A stretch of DNA of 64,000 bases from contig JALJCQ010000016.1 of assembly GCA_023091665.1 (NCBI GenBank), forward strand, positions 620,001 through 684,000, read 5' to 3'. A program made the translations under genes and the position numbers. How positions within the stretch are numbered: the first letter of the stretch is position 1; each line of letters opens with the position of its first letter. Source of the stretch: Pythium myriotylum. Lineage: Eukaryota; Oomycota; Peronosporomycetes; Pythiales; Pythiaceae. Positions 53,501 to 64,000 of this stretch are shown in pieces. Below the pieces are notes generated by a model, which saw nothing but the letters and a program-made list of their open reading frames with translations, was not told the DNA's origin and did not search any database.

Positions 53501-55649
53501 TCGCTATTCCCGAAACTTTGCACATCGAAGTTTGAAAGACACGTAAACGTGAGCGATGGTGGCGCATTTGACTCTTCAGCACCGTCGGCAAAGTATAGCA
53601 GCTACTGGCTACTGCTCACTGATGGCATCCTTGCCAGTGTGTTGAAGGATGATCCAGTTGTGCGCTACAAGATGGATCAGGTGATTTATGAACTTCTCCT
53701 AGTCACAGCCAGACGATGCTCTTTCGGAGATTACATCCGGCAGAACTCAGATCCAAGCGACATCGGAACACTGTATGCCATGCACGTCGATGTCTTTCGT
53801 GCATTCTGTTCTAGTGCAGGTCAGCTTTGGCGTGCTCTTTGCGCCAACCCTCTTCAGCACCGGCAGGATATGAACCGCTTCCGGCTGAAAATGATGGATG
53901 CTCACCGCGGCGTTTTCGTGGCTTTACCTGAGTAAGATCTATTCCCCTGTTTCTTCTTCGTGCCTTACCATTTATGTCTGTTTGGCAGAGCATACGAGAT
54001 CAACCTGAAAGCTGTCTGCCTAGAGCTGGATCGCACAAACGTGAACTGGTACAGCATTTCCAGTCGGTTTCTCGACGAGTTCAACCCTCTTCTTGGAGCC
54101 GATTCTATGCACTTATTTGACGATGCAACAAATTCATTGAATCGCGAGCTGGCCGACCCCGCTATACGACCACTCGTTGTCCTTTACAAGTTTATGTACG
54201 ACTGTCTCGACTCATTTCTCTTCAACTGCGGTGGAATGGCGATCGGACAACAAAACATCTTCTATTCTGTCATTGAGCTAATGTTCCGACAGGCTCGATG
54301 TGCTGAATTTCCTGTCGCAGAGAAGCGGCTAAGACGCAGAAGTGCGAGTGAATTATATCATCCAGTTGCGACAGTTATCAAGCCGACCATCAGTGCAGCT
54401 GCTACGTCTCTGGCTGAGATATCTCCGGCTTGTGTAGGCTTCGTCGAAAGCGTCCGACTCTTTTTTGCATACCAGAAGTACCCAAGTTTGGTGAACTGGT
54501 TTGTACAAGTGAGTTATGTTATATGGATTGTTCTGCCTAGAGTCGCGGCTGATTTTAGTTGTGTCCCAGAATTTGGAGACATATCAAACTCTAAGGGCAG
54601 GTTGGGAAGCGTCTCCATTTCGTGTTCTGCTGTATAATGTGTTCGATCCGCTTGGCCCGCTCGGCATCCACAGCTATTATCCAATCCAAGATGACTCAAG
54701 GTCGCGATTTGACCCAAAGGCGGTTCGACGTGAAGCGTTCTATCTTGCATGTGGGGTCTTCTATTGTCGATGCACGAAGTCGTACGAACATACACGCTGT
54801 CCTCAAGAGCAAGAGCAAGAAGATCGGCGATCTCAGTTGCGTCGCTTCATTCTTGTCGACTTTGCCCTTGAGCTTGAAGCAGCAACAGATCGAGAAGGAG
54901 AGAACCTCGCAGAGTCGTTCCTTCCATACATCCAGTTCGTCAAAGCAGTTTTGAATCATCTCACCCTTGTAGGGTGTGAGAACCTTCGTCACGAATTGAC
55001 AAACCCACAGAATTTCAACGTCGAGGCAGATATTCTGCCCAGTGTAGCCACTGTTGGGCGCTTCGCGTGTCAGATCCTACTGAACGATCCTGCGATGAAC
55101 GAGGCGATGAGGTAAGACAGCCTCCGTCAAATGGAAAAATATCACTAATGACCTTCGTTATGCTCGTGAAGCTGTGTCATCATGATAGAATATTGCTGCA
55201 TTGTTGAAGAACTTATACGAATCAACGCAGTGCTACGTGATGAAAGCGTTCGTCGAGTAATTGACACCGGCCTTAGATGTGCAAGGCTCTCTTACATGGC
55301 GCTGCAGAGTTACTCTTCAGCTCCATTGGACTCGCTTTTCGATATTGAACAATTTCAAGATGATGGGGTGGATAGGATTGTTGAAGATCTATGTGGCTCG
55401 TTGAACGACCGGATTGGAGACCTGAAGAAGATTCGAGCATCACAGTGTGTCGCTCGAGAAGATTACGGTATCAGCGGACCACGAGTACGCGCAGATCTGT
55501 TGTCGGTTGTACATCGACTCGTAAGAAGCTGCAACGAGCTCGGAGGACACCGCTTTCTCATCGGCGCGAAGTCATCACCTACCATCAGTCCAGCTGATCA
55601 AACGGTATTCCCCCTTCCACATCAAGTGTCAGTTGATGGAACAATGTGA
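47557..55649 (+). CDS. very large 13-exon protein, possibly Mms22-like
   Basis: Predicted 2458 residues from 13 exons: 47557-48220, 48289-49094, 49163-49264, 49321-51374, 51438-51556, 51618-51683, 51742-51944, 52000-52284, 52320-52695, 52770-53931, 53989-54508, 54570-55111, 55172-55649. Phase is consistent to the final stop. The N-terminus is acidic. Residues about 139-203 (FKVGDIVHVASRTWPGINK...) look like a Tudor-type fold used on chromatin. Then come a Ser/Arg/Asp/Glu-rich region with basic clusters (NRKRTTKKRPR), a short coiled-coil (KKKELSLRLQQLKSLDETD), and about 1500 residues of helical, HEAT-like sequence. The size, charged N-terminus and helical C-terminal half recall the Mus7/Mms22 replication-repair scaffolds, but this is a guess. 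Its last 28 coding bases overlap the antisense gene. Confidence 0.75.
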
Positions 55650-57096
55650 TCACTCTTGAGGAATCCCAGTCCGTGGCCTAGGTATTTCGATCCGATTTGT
55701 TGTTGTCCATTATGTTTGGTCGGCACAGGCGCAACCATTCGCCTAGTCAGCTCGTTCGGACCACATTGATAGCAGTCTCGACTCATTCTTACAGCAGCGC
55801 TGCAATCTTTTTGGTCAAGTGGTCCTCGTTTGTGCTCCTTTGTGATCGGAAGGTTCTTCAGTGAACTCGAGTGTCTGATGGCGTCTGGATTAAGTGTTGC
55901 AGTCAATGACTGACTGCGATGCGGAATTAAGTCTTGTCGAAACTTGCGAACAGCCCGGTCACTCTTGCCCACATCAATCATTTGATTGAATGGGCGTGCC
56001 CGCAAGATCGCAACATCGTTCGTACTCCGCTCAATATCAACCGCATACCCCCGCTGCAAAAGTGAACACAACTCAACCAACCTTGCCTTTAAATGTAGTC
56101 TCGAGGACTTACGACAAGCGCAGCGTTCTTTGAACTTGCGTCTAGCAGGGTCCATCAAAAATGTTGTGTTAATCGCACTGAAATGCAAGTTGCTAGCACA
56201 GCACAGACCTCGTGCCACCTGCGTTAAACAAAACTGCGCAGCATGTAGATCAAGCATGACTTGTTCGTATCGCTCAATCCACACTCGCACTTGGGCTTCT
56301 TTCTCACTCGCTTTGCTAACGCATTCGATTCACATGTAAGAGTTCTGGCGCCATTTCAACAAGACACAGTTTTCACCGTTTCGCCTCTAGCAGTTTGAGT
56401 TGCGTCGCCTCCAGCTCGTTATGAGTTTGTAGGAAGTCCTGCTCCGCCTTTTGGATCAATTTGGCGCTTACGCGAAGCGAGGCCCGCAGACCGACGACCT
56501 CCGCATCTTTGTGCGTGATCTCCTCTTTGGCATCTGTGACACCCTTAGAGATCATTCCCTGACGACCAGTACCCACTTGAGCGCTGTCGATGCTTCTTTT
56601 TGTGGGCAAGCACTTACCACTTCCGTCACAAGTGCCTCCAACTGCTTGTCCTTAGCATATATCTCCTCGAGATCTTGGAGCCGCTGCACACGCTCCTCTT
56701 GAAGCTCTAGCAGTAAGCGGTTCGTGCGACGATTCTTCAGGATGGTCTCTCTGGGGAAACAGTTCCTTACTCAGATCACTCCGGCACGAAACAGCTCCTA
56801 CTCACTTCTCTGCGCGTTCTTCCTCGAGGGCGACCTGCGTTTGCTGCAGCTGTTCTTCAAGCGCTCGTATCCGACCGAGTTGAGCTACGAGAGTTCGGAA
56901 GCTGAGACGTCAGCGCACACTTTGTGAGGTGAAGATCGCTGGACGATTGCCGCGCACAAGTATTCTTGAGCTTTTGCATTTCAAGAGCATCCTGCAGCTT
57001 CAGAATCCTCTCCTAGGTGGCGCGTCATTGATTAGATATCTTGTACGCCATGTGGAGGGATGACCACAAGTGTACCTCATACTGCTTCGCTTGCAT
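55622..57096 (-). CDS. coiled-coil protein, function unknown
   Basis: Predicted 387-residue protein from six exons: 57096-57076, 57012-56958, 56884-56806, 56750-56618, 56558-56377 and 56315-55622, with phase kept. It starts MQAKQYE|ERILKLQDALEMQK. The first 190 residues are a nearly continuous coiled coil (RIRALEEQLQQTQVALEEER, LLLELQEERVQRLQDLEEIY, HNELEATQLKLLEAKRK). The C-terminal half is basic and Cys-containing (RRKFKERCACRKSSR) and unfamiliar. No membrane segment is seen. A cytoskeletal or centrosomal type is possible but not shown. The stop lies inside the last exon of the opposite gene. It has its start 124 bases from the 3' end of the paladin-like gene, on the same strand. Confidence 0.65.
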
Positions 57097-57219
57097 CGTT
57101 CTGCATTCACGGACAGGAACAAGGCTTTTCCATCAGAAACCAAGATGTAACAAAACCCAAAAATACTTTCATTTTTTCTTTCACTCGATCATTGACAGCG
57201 TGATGGTGCTGTCAGGTAC

Positions 57220-60200
57220 TTACTCGAGACGTGAGACAAGTTTGCGCTTGCGGCGCCAGCGCCAACGCATTGATGATGCATGAATCTCGGCACCGGCGTC
57301 CTCGTCGAAAAAAAGATTATCCAGCAGCGCGTATAGTTCACTGCCGTACCGCTCGTTCATCCACGTGACAAAAAGCGAGCGATGGAAAAGGCCATGCCGC
57401 TCTTCCAACAAGTACGATGCGAAGCAGATGAGGTAGAAGTATCGCTCGAGGTAGTTGACAGCACGAAGCATGTAGTAGTCGTGCTTAGTACTTGAGAGTT
57501 CACGGTCCATGGCCAGATCGCGACATTGAGCAATGCATTCGCGAAGGTTCTGAAGGTGCTCGCACTTGTCGACTGCAAAGTCGACTAGAGCCTTCGCGTC
57601 AGAGCCATTAACCAGCGTCTTACACAGCTGGCGAATAACTGCAAAGTCCCCTACACTCATCGATGACTGTCGACGGAGTTCTTGTACAGCAACCTCGGCC
57701 TGCAATAGGATTTTCGAGAGCGGACTAGTCGAAGCGATCTCGGCGCTCGCAGACGAAGTCATTCCGGATGATTTATCGTAACCGTCTTGCTTGAAGACTA
57801 CGTCTTCCAGCACCAAGCGGAGCATGTATGTGCATACCAATGCTGTAGTTGTTCGCCCGCGTCCCATTTGGCAGTTGCAAATGACCGCAGTGCGCTTGGG
57901 TTTTGTGCCATGCCCTGCCTTTGGGTCCACAAGACCGAGCTCCTCCGCAAACACGGGGGCCAACAACCGCACGAGGTCGTCCAGATCCTTCTCTTCAGGC
58001 GCTGTTTCGTCTGAGACAGGGATACGAGCGTAGCGCAGATCGAATCCCGTTTCCTCGGCAACTTCGGCGTATATCTCATGAAGCGTCTTTATCTCGACTT
58101 CAGGGTCAATATGGTCGATTTTTTCTTCGCTGACGAGCTCACGCGGTTCATACCAGTGCATAAACAGCCCATCTGCCTTCCGCACTTTGACTTGAATCTC
58201 TTCTTTCACTTGTTGCTCGATAGCAATGATCTCGTCGACTTCGATGCCAGGGTATTCGACATTCTGCGTCAAGTTGTCTTGGTTACGCATGACAAATGGT
58301 TTGCCAGTGACATAAATCACAGCCTCTTCCCGGAGGTTAATCCAGATCGCTCGATCAAACCCACTCTCCATTGCATGAAGGGCAACGTCGCGGATACCTT
58401 CTTCAAGACATTGCGCCGTCCCGAAGATCGGTTCCTGGGCAATCTGGCGGAAGTTAGGAACGCTTTGTGTGAGTGTGAACGGGATACGAGCGATCCCCGG
58501 AAAGTGGTCGAACTTGAGCACTGCGTTCTGCAGAACCTTATCTGATTTATACTTGACTCCGCCGAGATCATCGAGTAGGCGGAAAAGATTTGGATGGTGT
58601 TGTAGCCACTTGGAGAACGATTGAAGCGTATTCGCTGCTCGGGTGGCTGCACGAGGGCTCTGTGGCATGGCGCTCACCAGCTTCCTCTGTTCGTGGTGCT
58701 GCTGTAGAGAGATCATGTACGCCCCAAATACAATGAGGTAAAAGTACCGCTCAAGAAAGCTCAGCGCGTGGTGCTAGGGGACACTCAGAGACTGTGAGTC
58801 GTTCAAGAACCAGCGCAGCGCCGTTCTCTCTCGGATTTCTTACCAGATAGTACGACCGTTTCACAGGCTTGGCCTCTGAGTTCGATAACTCATGATACTC
58901 GTGGATCACCGTGCGAATGTTGCAGATAGCAGCACACTTGTCAATCGTCATGTCCACCCACTGCTTGGCTTGGCGCCCGCATGGGAGACGTTTCACGAGC
59001 TCTTTTATGACTGCAAAGTTCCCATCTAGTGAAGCGCGTCTTGCATTCTTGGGTGATTGCATTGGCGTTTTGGAGACTTGTAGGTTGGGTTGCTGCCAGA
59101 TCAGACTGCCAATGACTAAAGCCGTTGTCGTTCGCCGCTTCCCCATTTGGCAATTAAACACAAATGCAGTATGCGATGTTGCGTCTGCGAGCGCAGGCAC
59201 TGCTGAGCGGATCAATACCATCAGCTTTTCAACGTCCCCGTGCTCGGGAGCATTCTCTCGCTCAATCGGAATGCGGTAGTATCGAATGCTCTTGATCTCT
59301 GGGCAGGCACTAACCACCTCATCTGTCTCGTAGATCTCTGCGAGCGTGTGGATAGTCGATGCATCAACGCGAGTCGTCACGAGTTTGTTTTCATGGAGCG
59401 TGGCCTCGTTCCAGTACTCGAGCTGTCCATTCGAGAGAACGAGTTCCTCTTGTAGCGATTTCTTCATCGACGACTCGAGCACTTGCACGGTATGGCCCGT
59501 GATGCCCGGAACAAGATCGTTCTCGTTCAGTTTGGCACTTCGACGCGCAGTGAATGGCGTACCGTCGACGTAGATAACCGCTTCTTCTCGAAGGTTCACC
59601 CACACGACGTTCGTGAAGCCATCGTCTGCAACTCGCGCAAGAATCTTCCTGATGCCTTCCTACATGAATAAGCTAATTAGAAACAAATAGGCAGGGAAGA
59701 TTCTCGCAAAAGCTGACGCACAACAGTGGGCTGCGCGGTGCCATACAGCGGCGAGCCTTCGAGGCGCCTGAAGTTCGGGGCTGAATCAGGCCAAGAACCC
59801 TTCAGTCACGAGCAAACCCGACTGCAGATCAGTCCATGCAGGTCTCGTTCGTACCGCTATCGCCGTCGGAAGTGTTGAGCACGTGGCAGTTCGGGAACCG
59901 GTCGCGCTTGAGCACGTACTTCTTGAGCACCTAGATCCCAAGAGTGAGTCCTCTCGTTCGACGGTCTCCGCTGCCCCCCTCAGTACCTTGGTGCCCTGCA
60001 GATGGAAGCTCATCTGTCGCTGGAGCGCACCGCGCTGGTGCTTGCCGCGCACGATGGCCTGGATCTTGGTCGCGGCCTCGCTCCAAAAGTGCTGCGCGCG
60101 CAGCCGCGCCGGGTCGGTCGTCGCTTGCGGCGCGGCGGCCGCGACGCGCAGGAAGAGCGCGCGCACGGGCTCGAGCAGCTCGCGCAGCGCGGCCCGCGGG

Positions 60201-60283
60201 TCTTGCGCCGCCTGCACGCGCGGCGCCTGCGCGGCGACGCTCGCGAGCAGCGCGTCCATCTCGGCCACGAGCGCGTCCGCCAT
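57220..60283 (-). CDS. paladin-like protein with two PTP-type active-site loops and an IQ motif
   Basis: Predicted 932-residue protein from five exons: 60283-59987, 59930-59855, 59780-59725, 59659-58844 and 58773-57220, with phase kept. An Ala-rich N-terminus carries an IQ-type calmodulin-binding motif (about 70-90, ATKIQAIVRGKHQRGALQ). Two homologous units follow. Each starts with VLK..VLK.D.FP and PNFR, has the strand VNLREEAVIYV or INLREEAVIYV, and ends in a CX5R loop: FNCQMGKRRTT (Cys313-Arg319) and CNCQMGRGRTT (Cys716-Arg722). These are hallmarks of paladin (PALD1), related to PTP-like phytases. Vertebrate paladin has reported phosphoinositide phosphatase activity; whether either loop is active here is unknown. 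It is divergent from the 61388 gene. Confidence 0.87.
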
Positions 60284-61387
60284 GGTTCGTTTGGTTGAGC
60301 TCCTCGAAGTCTGAGTTTTCAAGGTTGAACCTCAAGAGCCAACCTTGAAAATGCGAATTCCGAAAAAGACTAGACTAGCCCAATTGGACCGACATGGCTA
60401 CACTCGTTGAAGCCACCCCAGCAGGACAGGCGCAGCGCAGTCGCCAGCGTTGGACCTTTGCAAGCGCATCTTCCTCTCTGGGCGGCGTGATGAGCACGCG
60501 GGAGGGAAGACGCCCGTTTGGGTGTATGGGCGTGCGCTCGGTCGGCTCGGCGGCCTTTCGCGGGAAGCAGACTGGCGGGTCTGCCGTGATCACGAGCTTC
60601 CGACTTTTTTTTAGGCTTTGGTTTACCACTCGGCTTTGTCAGAAACCGCCAGTTGATGGATTCGCGCGCAGGTGCATGAGCCAAGAGAAGCAGCCAGGAC
60701 GACCTGGTTTTCCGAGCGGAGGGAGATGCTGGCCGAGTCGGCATGGCTGCGTTACGTGGGTTGTTAGTTTTTTTTTTCTTGTTTACGTTGACTGCATGCA
60801 CTGGGGCGACGAGACCACTCACGCAATACAGTACGCAGCAGGATACATTGAGCGAAAGACCAATCGACCTGCCCACCGATTAGCACCGACACATCTGGCG
60901 AAACTCCATGTTGGGCCATTCCGCTGGCGTCCCAGCCGTCGTGAGGACGACGGGCGATTACGATCGCTCGTTCGGACGAAGAGGACGTTTGCAGAGCTTT
61001 ACGGGTCGGGGGCTGCGGAGATTTCGCGCCAGCTGAAGTGAACCAGCCGTCATCGGTGGCTGAGATTTTGCATGGCGATCTTCGTCTGGAGTGGCCGACA
61101 CGACCGCCATCTAAATCAGTTTGCCGAGCTGTCGTTCGATCGGATGGACATGGCCCAGGTAATGAGTTAACCGATCAGGAAACCAGACTTGACATGTCTC
61201 GCCGCGCAGGGCGAGACGAGTCAATGAGGCCCCGAGCGTCAGACATCACCATGCTTCCCGCCTGCCCGAGAGGAGACCGTGGCGAAACAGCTGGCGCTTC
61301 GGGGTCCGATCAAGTCGCCACATCGCACTCTCTCGGCATGGATCCCTTGACGAGCTCTCGACCGCTCACTCGCCAATCCGCCTCACC
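60284..61387. other. divergent intergenic region
   Basis: Holds the promoters of the paladin-like gene (minus) and hydrolase copy E (plus). A perfect 12-bp inverted repeat lies at 60316-60351. A 215-codon open frame at 60394-61041 (+) has no domain, and its composition shifts along its length, so I do not call it a gene. A T-run lies at about 60769-60779. Confidence 0.5.
60316..60351. repeat. perfect 12-bp inverted repeat upstream of the paladin-like gene
   Basis: TTTTCAAGGTTG (60316-60327) and CAACCTTGAAAA (60340-60351) flank a 12-nt spacer. The repeat starts 33 bases before the paladin-like ATG. It could be a protein-binding dyad in the promoter or a hairpin in the 5' UTR. Confidence 0.85.
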
Positions 61388-62395
61388 ATGAAGACCGCGA
61401 CCCAGGGCTTCCGCCACCAGCACCACGTCGACGCGCTCTACTCGGCCGACTCGCTCTTCGCGGCCGACAAGACCCGCAAGGCCACGGTCGCCACCACGGG
61501 CATCACGCTCGAGTACATCGTCCACTCGCGCGACGTGCCTGGCGCCACCGAGGACGAGTGCGTCGTCATGATCATGGGCTTCTGGCAGCCGCAGGAGATC
61601 TGGGCCATGGCCGTCTACCAGCTCCTCCACACCTGGTCCTCGACCACCAAGAATCTCAAGGTCTTGACATTCGACAACCGCGGTTTCGGCGGCACGGACG
61701 CCACCTGGGGACGTTACACCACGACGCTCATGGCCGGCGACACGGTCGGACTCATGGACCATCTCGGTTGGAAGCAAGCCCACGTTGTCGGCGTCAGCAT
61801 GGGCGGCATGATCGGCCTCGAGATCGCGGCCAACTACCCGGCGCGCGTGCAGTCGCTCTCGCTGCTCGTGTCGACGCGAGGACGCTTCGTCAACACCAAG
61901 TTCGACAGCGCGATGGGTAAGATGATCCTCTCGCCCGACCATACCGTCGTGGCCTCGAGCATCTTGGAGACGCTGTACCCGCAAGAGTTCCTCGCCAAGA
62001 AAATGGCCGACCGCGACGAGACGGTTCACCAGGTCATCTTCAAGAAGCAAATGGATATCCTCAAGCACACGCCGGCGCAGAGCCCGTTTGGGCTCCTCGG
62101 CCAGCTCTCCGCGATTGGTACGCACTACGTCTCGGACGAGCGCCTCGCGGCCATCGCCAAGGCAGGCTTCCCAATTCTCATCATCGGCAGCGGTCAAGAC
62201 AAACTCATGCCCGTCGGTGAATCCAAGCTGCTAGCTCAGCACATGAAGGGCGACCACGTGAAGCTGGTGATCTACGAGGATGGTGGCCATGGAGTCTATC
62301 TGCAGTACCTGGAAGAGGTCGTCGGCGAGATCGCCGGCGTCATGAGTCGCGGGGCGTCGAAGGCCACGTCAATGACAACAGCAGCAGCCCATTGA
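61388..62395 (+). CDS. alpha/beta-hydrolase (array copy E)
   Basis: Predicted 335-residue intronless protein starting MKTATQGFRHQHHVDALYSA. It has FDNRGFGGTDATWGRY, nucleophile elbow GVSMGG (Ser137), acid in IGSGQDKLMP and His in DGGHGVYLQ. It is closer to copy A than to B or D, and closest to copy F, with which it shares the N-terminus and YPxEFLAKKMADRDET. The codons are strikingly GC-rich at third positions compared with copy B. A short Ala/Thr tail follows the fold. No signal peptide. Substrate unknown. Confidence 0.92.
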   Translation: MKTATQGFRHQHHVDALYSADSLFAADKTRKATVATTGITLEYIVHSRDVPGATEDECVVMIMGFWQPQEIWAMAVYQLLHTWSSTTKNLKVLTFDNRGFGGTDATWGRYTTTLMAGDTVGLMDHLGWKQAHVVGVSMGGMIGLEIAANYPARVQSLSLLVSTRGRFVNTKFDSAMGKMILSPDHTVVASSILETLYPQEFLAKKMADRDETVHQVIFKKQMDILKHTPAQSPFGLLGQLSAIGTHYVSDERLAAIAKAGFPILIIGSGQDKLMPVGESKLLAQHMKGDHVKLVIYEDGGHGVYLQYLEEVVGEIAGVMSRGASKATSMTTAAAH

Positions 62396-63286
62396 AGGCC
62401 ACTCGCGACTGAGCCTAACTATTGTACGGTAGTGTGACAAATAATATCACTAGACTTTGAATTCATCCAGATCTGTGCATGAGGATCGGTGGTCATTCAT
62501 GAGGTGTTCATTAAAGGAGCACGTGCGGCGGCATGTTGAGCGGCATCAGCTGCGGACGGACATGGCGATCGACGCTCGCGTCACCGGCGTTCTCGTTTCA
62601 TGTCAGTTGCCGACGAGTTCCTCTGCCATGGAGGTGTTCGCCTCGTTCTTCTCTTCCGCTGCTAGCGGGGAGCGCATTATTAATACAAATTGAAACACGA
62701 ATCCCCGACTGTGTTCACGTCCATGAAGGCAGCATCCTGGTCGGATTACGGCCCCGCCATCTGCCTTGATGGCTTCGCATCTTGAAGCTCAAGGTTTGGT
62801 CGATGGCTTCTCTGAGATGATTTGTCAAGGAAAAGCGATGGCAGCCCCAAGGGAAGAGCGCTGATTTGGCAACAAAGCCAGCCAAAGATTCAGAACTTCC
62901 ACGCTGGTGAGGCATAGGAAGCCGGGACCGAGTGGGACTCGCACTCGGTCCTGGCTTCCTATGCCTCACCAGCGTTTGATGAAGGACGAGCTGCCCCTCT
63001 CCTAATTTTGGATGCAGCAGCTGAGACCTTGAGCAACCTCTGCCTCGTCCTGGGCCTCGACACTCACGCCCGTCCTTTCTATCGTGAGGTCACGTTGATG
63101 GCGTTTCATCTTTGTGACCACCATCGTGGGTGGACTTGCGGCGGGACAGATAGTAATGGGCGGGAAGGGAAGGACAAGCCTGCTCTCTGAGACAATGCCG
63201 TCTGCTCGTCCGCCTATCCGCTCTTGCCTTTCGCTCTCCTCTCATTCGCGTCCCTCATTCTCCGACCTCTTCCAAGAAGAGACATC
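62396..63286. other. intergenic region with a long hairpin
   Basis: Between hydrolase copies E and F. It contains the 33-bp-arm inverted repeat at 62901-62975. No gene is supported; open frames are below 85 codons. The 3' part should hold the promoter of copy F. Confidence 0.6.
62901..62975. repeat. near-perfect 33-bp inverted repeat (hairpin)
   Basis: Arms at 62901-62933 and 62943-62975 are reverse complements except for one position, which would be a G-U pair in plus-strand RNA. The loop is 9 nt (GGGACTCGC). The pairing stops abruptly at both ends. It could be a small-RNA precursor, a miniature mobile-element remnant or a transcription-end structure. Confidence 0.92.
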
Positions 63287-64000
63287 ATGAAGCCCACGAC
63301 CGTCGCGACCCACGGTTTCCGCCACCAGCTCCACGTCGATGCGCTGTGGTCGGCTGAGAAGCTCTTCGCGGCCGACAAGATGCGCAAGGCTACCGTTCGC
63401 TCGGGACTCTCGATGGAGTACGCTGTGCACTCGCGAGACGTCCCAGATGCAACTGAAGACGAGCTCGTCGTGCTGATCGTGGGCTTTTGGCATTCGCATG
63501 AGGTATGGGCCATGGTTGTCCACCACTTGCTGGCGACCTGGTCCTCGAGCACCAAGAATCTCAAGATCTTGACGTTCGACAACCGCGGCTTTGGAGGCAC
63601 AGACGCCACCTGGGGACGTTACACCACGACTCTCATGGCTGAGGACACGGTCGGACTCATGGATCATCTCGGCTGGAAGCAAGCCCACATCGTGGGCATG
63701 AGTATGGGAGGCATGATCGCGCTCGAGATTGCGTCCAACTTTGCGAGCCGAGTGCGGTCGCTGTCACTCATGGTAACCACGCGGGGCCACTTTGTCAACA
63801 CGAAGATCGATAGCACGACGGTCAAGATGTTTCTGGCGTCCGATCAAGAGGTCGTAGCCGCGAGTATGCTCTCAACACTCTACCCACACGAATTTTTGGC
63901 CAAGAAGATGGCAGACCGCGACGAGACCATCCACGAGGTTCTCTACGCCAAGCAAGTCGACATCCTTCAGCACAGGCGTCCGGGTAGTGCCTTTGGTCTC
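63287..64000 (+). CDS. alpha/beta-hydrolase, 3'-truncated by window end (array copy F)
   Basis: The first 238 codons are present from the ATG at 63287 (MKPTTVATHGFRHQLHVDAL); the frame is open to the last base. It has FDNRGFGGTDATWGRY and nucleophile elbow GMSMGG. The acid and His of the triad lie beyond the window. It is clearly the closest paralogue of copy E, sharing TLMAxDTVGLMDHLGWKQAH and LAKKMADRDET. The pair probably arose by recent tandem duplication. Substrate unknown. Confidence 0.9.
   Translation, partial: MKPTTVATHGFRHQLHVDALWSAEKLFAADKMRKATVRSGLSMEYAVHSRDVPDATEDELVVLIVGFWHSHEVWAMVVHHLLATWSSSTKNLKILTFDNRGFGGTDATWGRYTTTLMAEDTVGLMDHLGWKQAHIVGMSMGGMIALEIASNFASRVRSLSLMVTTRGHFVNTKIDSTTVKMFLASDQEVVAASMLSTLYPHEFLAKKMADRDETIHEVLYAKQVDILQHRRPGSAFGL

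Noticed and set aside
60394..61041. 215-codon open frame on the + strand
   Set aside because: No domain, no plausible promoter spacing and uneven composition; it lies in the shared upstream region of two divergent genes.

Overview
The window looks like nuclear DNA of an oomycete, with Saprolegniales a plausible order. Evidence: compact genes with many short introns (mostly about 40 to 75 bases) bounded by GT...AG; a eukaryotic gene set (MTR4 helicase, NO66-type ribosomal oxygenase, NFRKB-like INO80 subunit, SPX protein, paladin-like phosphatase); and secreted proteins with Pro/Thr/Ala stalks of a kind common in oomycete surface proteins. No rRNA, tRNA, transposon or CRISPR array was recognised. 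The taxonomic call is inference from style, not from a marker gene.

Layout. (1) 0.5 to 29 kb: a cluster of seven genes for type I membrane proteins built from one six-cysteine module of about 50 residues. I count 1, 6, 3, 3, 13, 12 and 14 modules (52 in total), separated by low-complexity Pro/Thr/Ser/Ala linkers, each protein having a signal peptide, one C-terminal transmembrane helix and a short tail. One gene carries a stalk encoded by about 20 nearly identical 138-bp repeats. The three largest paralogues also share a 3' flanking stem-loop with a compensatory base change. I do not recognise the module as a named family. A NO66-type oxygenase gene sits inside the cluster.

(2) 30 to 40 kb: conserved nuclear and cytosolic housekeeping genes: NFRKB-like, SPX-only, MTR4, and a tail-anchored ankyrin protein.

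(3) 40 to 45 kb and 61 to 64 kb: five alpha/beta-hydrolase paralogues, all on the + strand, plus a C-terminal fragment of a sixth. The two parts of the array are separated by 16 kb holding a GH1 beta-glucosidase, a 13-exon gene for a protein of about 2458 residues (possibly Mms22-like), a coiled-coil protein, and a paladin-like protein with an N-terminal IQ motif. The last hydrolase runs off the window.

Multi-exon models were built by hand from splice signals and reading phase. Exon joins are therefore predictions, although phase was checked through each full gene except at the 5' end of the NFRKB-like gene. The surface-protein genes all appear intronless. The window suggests local tandem duplication of two families (surface modules and hydrolases) set among single-copy conserved genes.
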